Translations under genes and position numbers: made by a program
Assembly (NCBI GenBank): GCA_902812465.1
Contig: CADDZE010000017.1
Coordinates: 1 to 64,000, forward strand
Direction: 5' to 3'
DNA length: 64,000 nucleotides
From: Acidobacteriota bacterium
Lineage (GTDB): Bacteria; Acidobacteriota; Terriglobia; UBA7540
Shown: positions 55,665 to 64,000 of the stretch, piece after piece
Numbering within the stretch: position 1 is the first letter of the stretch
Layout: every line of letters begins with the position of its first letter
Notes under the pieces: model-generated
What the model was told of the DNA's origin: nothing
The model's input: the letters and a program-made list of their open reading frames with translations, nothing else
Databases searched by the model: none

Positions 55665-56302
55665 AGCTGCTGAACCTTGACATCACCCGCATCGCTCACG
55701 ATACCTTCCGCATTGCGGGATCCAAGGTGATTTACACCGATCCCTACAAGGTGTCCAAGAGTGACGAGGCGGACATCGTCGTGCTCAGCCATGAACACTT
55801 TGACCATCTTAGCGTAGACGACCTGAAAAAGGTCTGCTTTCCCGGTACCACCATTGTGGCCAGCCCGCTGTGCAAGGAAGGTCTGGCCGGCGTCAAGGTG
55901 AAGGACATCCACTATATCGATCCTGGAGGCAAGCACAAAGTGGGCAGCGTGGAAATTGAGGCGCTGCCCGCATACAACATCAATAAGTTTCGCGAGCCCG
56001 GCCATCCCTTCCACCCCAAGGGCGAAAAGCGCCTGGGCTTCCTCATCCGCATGGACGGCACCACGGTCTATTACGCCGGCGACGCCGATTTCATTCCCGA
56101 GATGAAGTCGATTCGTTGCGATATCGCTCTGCTTCCCGTCTCCGGTACCTACGTGATGACCGCCGAGGAGGCCGCTGAAGCGGCAGCCGCCATTAATCCC
56201 AAGATCGCTGTGCCCATGCACTACGGGGCCATCGTAGGAAGCGAAGCCGATGCCCAGAAGTTCAAGGCGTTGGTGAAGAACTGTCAGGTGGAAATCGTCT
56301 GA
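55661..56302 (+). CDS. MBL-fold metal-dependent hydrolase (UlaG-like)
   Basis: 213 aa. Metallo-beta-lactamase fold with HEHFDH (H44, H46, D48, H49), then AYNINKFREPGHPFHPKGEK and GFLIRMDGTTVYYAGDADFI (metal Asp), and MHYGAIVGSEADAQKFKALV (last metal His). This matches the short UlaG-like UPF0173-type hydrolases. Substrate unknown. Translationally coupled to the LOG gene. Confidence 0.9.
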   Translation: MKLLNLDITRIAHDTFRIAGSKVIYTDPYKVSKSDEADIVVLSHEHFDHLSVDDLKKVCFPGTTIVASPLCKEGLAGVKVKDIHYIDPGGKHKVGSVEIEALPAYNINKFREPGHPFHPKGEKRLGFLIRMDGTTVYYAGDADFIPEMKSIRCDIALLPVSGTYVMTAEEAAEAAAAINPKIAVPMHYGAIVGSEADAQKFKALVKNCQVEIV

Positions 56303-56402
56303 ACCGTGACAGGGCGCGGGTGGCGGCACCTGCCCGGTTTATATTCGCACGCGGGGTGGGGGCCAACTCCGCCCCTTCCGCTCGCCGCCAAGGCTGCCAA
56401 CA

Positions 56403-57374
56403 ATGAAGTATCGCTGCTTTGGACGTACTGGCTGGAGCGTAAGCGAGCTCGGCTACGGCATGTGGGGCATGGCCGGATGGACGGGTTCGAGCGACGAAGA
56501 ATCCGCCCAATCCTTGCAGCGCGCCGCCGACCTTGGCGTGAATTTCTTTGATACAGCCTGGGCTTACGGCAATGGGCGCAGCGAACGCTTGCTGGGAGAC
56601 CTCGTGCGGCGCAATCCCGACAAACGCATCTACACCGCCACCAAGGTCCCACCCAAAAACCTGCAATGGCCTAGCCGCCGCGAGTATACCATCGATGACT
56701 GCTTTCCTCCTGATCACATCGAAAAGTACGTGCACAGTAGCTTGCAAAATGCGGGCCTCGAGCGCTTTGATTTAGTGCAGTTCCACACCTGGGAAGACTC
56801 CTGGCTGGAAGACAGCCGCTGGATGAGGAAGGTGGATGAGCTCCGCCGTCAGGGCCTCTTCCGCGCCTTTGGCATCAGCCTCAACCGCTGGGAGCCTTGG
56901 AACGGAGTCCGCGCCGTGCGCTCCGGGTTGGTGGACGCTGTGCAGGTGATCTACAACATCTTTGACCAGAACCCGGAGGATGAGCTCTTTCCCGCCTGCC
57001 GGGAGATGAATGTGGCCGTCATCGCGCGCGTGCCTTTCGATGAAGGGACGCTCACTGGGACGCTCACCCTAGAGAGCCGCTGGCCGGAAGGCGACTGGCG
57101 GAACACCTATTTTGTACGGGAGAACTTGAGGGCCAGCGTCCAGCGTGCGGAAGCCCTCAAAGCGCTGGTACCTTCAGGAATGACGATGCCGGAAACGGCC
57201 TTGCGCTTCATCCTCCAGAACCCTGATGTGTCCACTGTGATCCCTGGCATGCGTCGGCTACGACACGTGGAGGCCAACGTGAAGGCAGCCGAGGCAGGTC
57301 CGCTGCCCACTGGCCTCTATGCCGAACTGCGCCAGCACCGCTGGGAGCGCACACCCACTTGGTGGTCGCAGTAG
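56403..57374 (+). CDS. Aldo/keto reductase
   Basis: 323 aa, (beta/alpha)8 barrel. The catalytic tetrad can be placed: D50 and Y55 in NFFDTAWAYGNGRSERLLGD, K81 in TATKVPP, H128 in LVQFHTWED. C-terminal NADPH-binding part FILQNPDVSTVIPGMRRLRH. Similar to the YhdN/auxin-induced-type AKRs. A TATATT (56340-56345) may be its -10. Stands between the MBL gene (100 nt) and the glycosidase (142 nt). Confidence 0.93.
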   Translation: MKYRCFGRTGWSVSELGYGMWGMAGWTGSSDEESAQSLQRAADLGVNFFDTAWAYGNGRSERLLGDLVRRNPDKRIYTATKVPPKNLQWPSRREYTIDDCFPPDHIEKYVHSSLQNAGLERFDLVQFHTWEDSWLEDSRWMRKVDELRRQGLFRAFGISLNRWEPWNGVRAVRSGLVDAVQVIYNIFDQNPEDELFPACREMNVAVIARVPFDEGTLTGTLTLESRWPEGDWRNTYFVRENLRASVQRAEALKALVPSGMTMPETALRFILQNPDVSTVIPGMRRLRHVEANVKAAEAGPLPTGLYAELRQHRWERTPTWWSQ

Positions 57375-57516
57375 CACCGCTGTAATACCAGCTCCATGAG
57401 TGGGCGGAAATAGGGGGCGAGGGGCCAAGGTTGATAGCAGCACTCCCAAGACGTAGTTCACCAAAGTTGTTCATAGATTTTCGGATATCCTTCTTCTTTT
57501 CAATAAGTTATCGCCT

Positions 57517-60174
<2,658 letters not shown>

Positions 60175-60239
60175 GTCCAGAGGGTGGGGTTAAGAAGCAG
60201 CCCTGCGTAGCGGCACGCTGCCAGTTTTCTATCGCTCCG

Positions 60240-60253
60240 GCCGGACGTCCGGC
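60240..60253. repeat. Perfect palindrome after the glycosidase gene
   Basis: GCCGGACGTCCGGC, a 14-bp perfect palindrome, lies 66 bases past the glycosidase stop within 229 bases without a gene. Could be a site or part of a terminator. No T-run. Confidence 0.35.
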
Positions 60254-60403
60254 GGTGGTCATCAGGCATCGCCAAGGTGGGAAGTCGTTCTCTCGCCGGG
60301 GCAGCAAACGGCGCCCCAAGCTCCGCGGCTGCCCCATGGTTTGCACGCCGGGGTGGTCTAAGTATGGTACGAGCCGGAAGCGTGATGCTTCAGGAGGCCG
60401 GCA

Positions 60404-61125
60404 ATGGGGATCTTCCTCGACGGGCTTCATTCCTACGAAGTGGTACTGCTGCTGCTGGGAGGTCTGCTCTTCATTGTTCTCACCATCTCGCTCGCTGCCT
60501 TTATGATGCGCGGAAGGCCATTCGGCACCTTCCTGCCTTTCTTTGGCCTCTCGATCGTGATGATGGGCTTTCCCGCCATTAAGTCCGTGCAGTACAAAGA
60601 CGGCGTCCTCAGTATCGATAAGACGACGGCGGAACTACAGAAGGATCCGACTAACGCCACGCTGCGCGACACCCTCGAGAAGCGTCTGGCGCAGCTGGCG
60701 GATCGTCCGCCCTCCAGCGCCCAGGCCCTGACGGCGATCGCCAGGCGCAGTTTGCTCTAGGGAACCACACGGCTGCAGAAGCCAGCCTGCAAAAGGCCTT
60801 GCAGGCTGACCCGACGCTGCCGGCGGCGCAGGAGCTGAAGAAACGCCTCGACCTCGACCACACGGTGACAGCTCTGACGTCGCAGGTGGAGCAGCAGCCC
60901 AGCGATGACGCCGCCCGGCAGAAGCTGCAGAGCACCGCCGCCGAGTTCGTCAGCCTGAACCTGGCCAGCCCCCTCGCCCTCGCCCACCTCGCCGCTGCCC
61001 AAGCCTCCTTGGGCAACCTGACACAGGGATTGAAGACGGCGAACGAAGCACTGGCCATTCAGCCGAACCTCGCGGCGGCGAAGGCTGTGAGGAGCCGCAT
61101 CGAAGCGGCTCCAATTTCACACTGA
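60404..61125 (+). pseudogene. Membrane-anchored TPR protein broken by a single-base frameshift
   Basis: The first frame (60404-60760) gives two TM segments (YEVVLLLLGGLLFIVLTISL, FGTFLPFFGLSIVMMGFPAI) and a helical tail ending QALTAIARRSLL-stop. Another frame continues without a break: QAQFALGNHTAAEASLQKAL, QADPTLPAAQELKKRLDL, and a later repeat LAAAQASLGNLTQGLKTANE, ALAIQPNLAAAKAV, ending at 61125. Adding one C at the CC of 60741-60742 joins them as ALTAIAQAQFALGNHTAAEA, a canonical TPR. The whole would be about 240 aa. Real decay and consensus error are both possible. Function unknown. Confidence 0.68.
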
Positions 61126-61222
61126 CGTGCGTCCAAGGCTCACAGACCGCGATCACGGCGTTGTGCCGGTGTGCCCGCGGCGTGCGCAGAGCGTCAGCTG
61201 CCAGGCGACCGAGCGTTCTAAA

Positions 61223-62223
61223 ATGATGCATCCCCGTATCTGCAATCCGCTTCGCAGCAGTGCTTGTGTGATCCTTCTTGCCTGCCTCTAGTCACGCACC
61301 CGCTGGCCGCGGCCCGAGTACCTATCATCCTCTCCACCGACGTCGGCAACGAGATCGACGACCAGTGGGCCATTGTCTACCTGATGACCAGCCCCGAATT
61401 CGACGTGCTGGGACTTATCTCTGCCCATGCCCCAACCTTGCCCCCTCCCGCCGCTCATACAACTTATTTGATTCTCCGCGATGTCATCGAGAACCGCCTG
61501 AAGATGGCAGAACATCCACCCATTCTCGAGGGTTCCAGCCTGCCTCTCAGGGACTCGCGAACGCCACGGCCCAACCCAGGCGCCGATTTCATCGTTCAAA
61601 CTTCAAAGCGCTTTTGTCCCGACAACCGGCTGACCGTCTTCACCATCGGCGCGGCCACCGATGTTGCCTCCGCGATCCTGGAAGATGCGACGGTGGCGGA
61701 CCGAATCCGGATTGTGGCTATGGGCTTCCGAAGCTGGCCGGAAGGCGGCGAAGAATTCAATGTGGCTAATGACGTCGCCGCTTGGCAGGCAATCCTGAAT
61801 TCGCGCGTGCCGGTGGTGGTTGGCTGCGGCGACGTCTGCCGCGCACACCTTTCGCTGACCCCAGATCAGGCCAAAGCTCTGGTTAGCGAGCGCGGATCCG
61901 TCGGCCGCTGGCTGTGGGAGGAATACCAGGCGTGGTACTACCGCTTCGTCAAGCCGCTGCGAGGCAACGATCTCTCCAGGCCCTGGGTCATCTGGGACAC
62001 CATCGTGCTCGCGTACGCCCAAGGCATGACCACCCAGCGGACCTACACCCGGCCCGCTCTCAAGGGTGACCTCACCTTCGAGGCTGGCAAGGCCAACGGA
62101 ACGATCACCTGGATCACCTCTGTAGATTCGGCACGAATGTGGAGCGATTTTGCTCAGAAACTGGACACATACCAGCGAACCCATGCCGTGGGCGGAGAAG
62201 CGCCGCCGCCCTTTGTCCCGTAG
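61223..62223 (+). pseudogene. Exported nucleoside hydrolase-like protein with frameshift after its signal peptide
   Basis: The main frame (from TTG 61264) encodes a nucleoside hydrolase-like domain with the metal motif STDVGNEIDDQWAI, GLISAHAPTLPPPAA, LTVFTIGAATDVASAILED, RIVAMGFRSWPEGGEEFNV, ANDVAAWQAILNSRVPVVVG and WDTIVLAYAQGM. It has no convincing start. In another frame ATG ATG (61223/61226) gives MMHPRICNPLRSSACVILLA then CL-stop, a signal peptide. One extra base near 61287-61290 would join it to THPLAAARVPIILSTDVGNE, with LAAA as a natural cleavage site. Without the repair, a signal-less protein could start at TTG 61264. Confidence 0.7.
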
Positions 62224-62311
62224 CCGCTTGCCGGCGCCAGCTCTCCTCGGCGCGTGGGAAGGGATGGCACGTCGACGCCGCGCCGCTGCTATTGGCAGAT
62301 AGCTTCGCGTC

Positions 62312-64000
62312 CTAGGAAGACTCCTGTAAGGCTGGCTCCCCGCTCACCCCCGGGTGCGAAGGTAGGCCAGCGTGCGTCACCGCGTCGAGGGCGGCCAGCA
62401 ATTCGGCTGTACGGATAGGCTTGGAGACGTAGTCGTCCGCGCCGGCCGCGATACAGCGCTCGCGGTCGCCTTTCATGGCGTGCGCCGTTAGTGCGATGAC
62501 CGGAAGGCGTCTGCCGGTACTTTGCTCGCGTTGGCGGATGGCGCGAAGGGCTTGGAGGCCGTCCATCTCCGGCATCTGGATATCCATGAGGGCGACGTCG
62601 AAGCCCGGTGAGGGCTCATTCTCCAGCCTGGCCAGTGCCTCGCGGCCGTTGTTGGCCACCACCACGCGGTGGCCGTACTTTTGCAAGAGGCGAACCGCCA
62701 AGGCCTGATTGATAGGGTTGTCCTCGGCAAGCAGGATGTACAAACCCCGCGGCGGTCCGCGTCGCGCCAGGGGGGGCTCCGGACGGCTAGGGACTTGGCC
62801 AGCCGCCGTGCTAGGCCGGCCGCAGCGAAGCGTGAAGGTGAAGGTGCTGCCCTGGCCCACCGCGCTTTCCACGCTCAGCGTGCCGCCCATCAGTTCGATG
62901 AGGCGGCGGGTGATCGTCAGGCCGAGCCCGGTCCCACCATATTGGCGTGTGGTCGACCCGTCCCCTTGCGTGAACGCCTCAAAGATAGCTTCTCGTTTCT
63001 CGGCCGGGATGCCAATACCGGTGTCCGTTACCGAGAAGCGCAGCGTTGCTTCCTCGTCCCCCAGCGACTCGGCCTCCACCCTTAAGGTCACACGGCCATG
63101 TTCCGTAAACTTGATGGCGTTGCCGATCAGGTTGATGAGTACTTGGCCCAGGCGCAGGGGGTCACCGGTCACCACCGCCGGAACACTTTCCGCAACGCTG
63201 CAGCTCAGCCAAAGGCCCTTTTGCCGGGCACGAAAGGCCAGCATTTTCAGCACTTCATCCAGCTTGTCGCGCAGGTTGAATTCGAGGCGTTCCAGCTCGA
63301 GGCGGCCGGCCTCGATTTTGGAGAAGTCGAGGATATCATTGATCAAGGAGAGCAGAGATTCGCCAGAAGCGCGCACCATCTCGAGGTACTGGCGCTGCTC
63401 GGGCCGGAGTTCGGTTTCCAGAGCGAGCTCGGTCATACCGATGATGCCATTCATGGGCGTGCGGATTTCGTGGCTCACGTTGGCCAGGAACTCGGTCTTG
63501 GCGCGGTTAGCGGCTTCGGCCGCTTCCTTGGCGCGGTGCAACTCCTCCTCCGCACGCTTGCGCTCCGTGATGTCGATGGCCGTGCCCTCGATGACCACCG
63601 GATGATCGTTGTCGCAGGGCAGCAAGGTCGCATTCTCGAGCACCCAAACCGCCGTGCCGTCTCGCCGGCGTAAGCGGACTTCGCAGTTAGTCAGGGCACC
63701 TTCGCGGCGAAGATGTTCTAGACCCAGCTCACGCTCCGAGCGGCTGAAGTACAAATCCCAGGCCGTCAACTGCCGTACCTCCTCAGGCGAGTCATAGCCG
63801 AAGATGCGCGCGAAGGATTCGTTGCAGTCGAGGATCACTCCCTCCGGAGTCGTGCGATAAACTCCCGCCAGGTTGCGTTCGAAGAGGGTTCGATACCGCT
63901 GCTCCGAAGCCCGCAGTGCTTGTTCGCTGCGCTTGCGATCCGTGATATCGCGCCCGATGCCCAGAACGCCCACCAGCTTGCCGCCCTGGGCAACGAGCCT
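62312..64000 (-). CDS. Hybrid histidine kinase (PAS-PAS-HisKA-HATPase-REC), 5' end outside the window
   Basis: The frame is open to the right edge, so the N-terminus is missing. The last internal GTG (63973) is not a true start; preceding codons read as the end of a PAS domain (GGKLVGVLGIGRDITDRKRS). A full PAS follows (RYRTLFERNLAGVYRTTPEG, ending EGTAIDITERKRAEEELHRA). HisKA: FLANVSHEIRTPMNGIIGMT; HATPase: NLIGNAIKFTEHGRV, DTGIGIPAEKREAIFEAFTQ and GGTGLGLTITRRLIELMGG. C-terminal REC: ILLAEDNPINQALAVRLLQK, acceptor Asp in VALMDIQMPEMDG, SKPI. This is the BarA/EvgS-type order without a C-terminal HPt, so a separate HPt would be needed to pass phosphate on. Confidence 0.95.
   Translation of the reverse strand, partial: RLVAQGGKLVGVLGIGRDITDRKRSEQALRASEQRYRTLFERNLAGVYRTTPEGVILDCNESFARIFGYDSPEEVRQLTAWDLYFSRSERELGLEHLRREGALTNCEVRLRRRDGTAVWVLENATLLPCDNDHPVVIEGTAIDITERKRAEEELHRAKEAAEAANRAKTEFLANVSHEIRTPMNGIIGMTELALETELRPEQRQYLEMVRASGESLLSLINDILDFSKIEAGRLELERLEFNLRDKLDEVLKMLAFRARQKGLWLSCSVAESVPAVVTGDPLRLGQVLINLIGNAIKFTEHGRVTLRVEAESLGDEEATLRFSVTDTGIGIPAEKREAIFEAFTQGDGSTTRQYGGTGLGLTITRRLIELMGGTLSVESAVGQGSTFTFTLRCGRPSTAAGQVPSRPEPPLARRGPPRGLYILLAEDNPINQALAVRLLQKYGHRVVVANNGREALARLENEPSPGFDVALMDIQMPEMDGLQALRAIRQREQSTGRRLPVIALTAHAMKGDRERCIAAGADDYVSKPIRTAELLAALDAVTHAGLPSHPGVSGEPALQESS

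Overview
The window is GC-rich, densely coded DNA from a Gram-negative bacterium. Outer-membrane genes (lptD, a btuB-type TonB-dependent receptor) show the cell envelope. An acidobacterial origin is my inference. It rests on the gene mix: a TMTC-like TPR membrane protein, stacked PAS kinases, an MGH1-like glycosidase, SBP56, an eRF1-like protein and TldD/TldE. No rRNA, tRNA, CRISPR array, insertion sequence or prophage was seen. The sequence looks chromosomal, and both ends cut through genes (mnmG at the left, a hybrid histidine kinase at the right).

Layout. 1-9.2 kb is mostly minus-strand housekeeping: mnmG (partial), a tldD-tldE-methyltransferase operon, metK-ahcY abutting each other, then a bacterial eRF1-like protein and a metallophosphoesterase-fold protein that has lost its usual metal ligands. 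9.4-13 kb holds a secreted protein and a histidine kinase/sigma-54 activator pair. 13.1-17.7 kb is vitamin metabolism: a btuB-type receptor behind a clear cobalamin riboswitch, divergent from thiC. 17.8-21.8 kb carries a secreted repeat protein, a methyltransferase, a TMTC-like protein and a DUF72 protein.

21.8-40.2 kb is a signalling island. On the minus strand, in transcription order from 34.0 kb, it contains: a histidine kinase whose membrane domain matches the plant/cyanobacterial ethylene-binding domain, including the copper-binding Cys and His; an Rcp1-like response regulator; a CHASE3/multi-PAS kinase; a REC-PAS kinase; a CheY-like protein; and a REC/HPt/GGDEF multidomain protein. A separate unit holds an exported nucleoside hydrolase coupled to a REC-ATPase fusion. 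On the plus strand, after dinB, a PDZ/multi-TM/GAF/PAS kinase overlaps its sigma-54-type regulator, which has the variant loop GAFTSA. The ethylene-receptor-like cascade is the strongest candidate for a little-described system.

40.4-64 kb holds an SBP56 methanethiol-oxidase-like gene coupled to a membrane protein; a cysteine-rich secreted protein; an acetyltransferase with a very large CPBP intramembrane protease that carries a duplicated extracytoplasmic module; tsaD, galU, an RDD protein and lptD-hemB; a LOG/MBL pair, an aldo-keto reductase and a glycosidase; two genes that read as single-base frameshifts (a TM-TPR protein and a second exported nucleoside hydrolase); and the truncated hybrid kinase.

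Other patterns: several genes have a -10 box only 6-10 nt before the start codon, suggesting leaderless or near-leaderless mRNAs. Three genes between 43 and 61.3 kb each look as if one base is missing, which could be real decay or consensus error.
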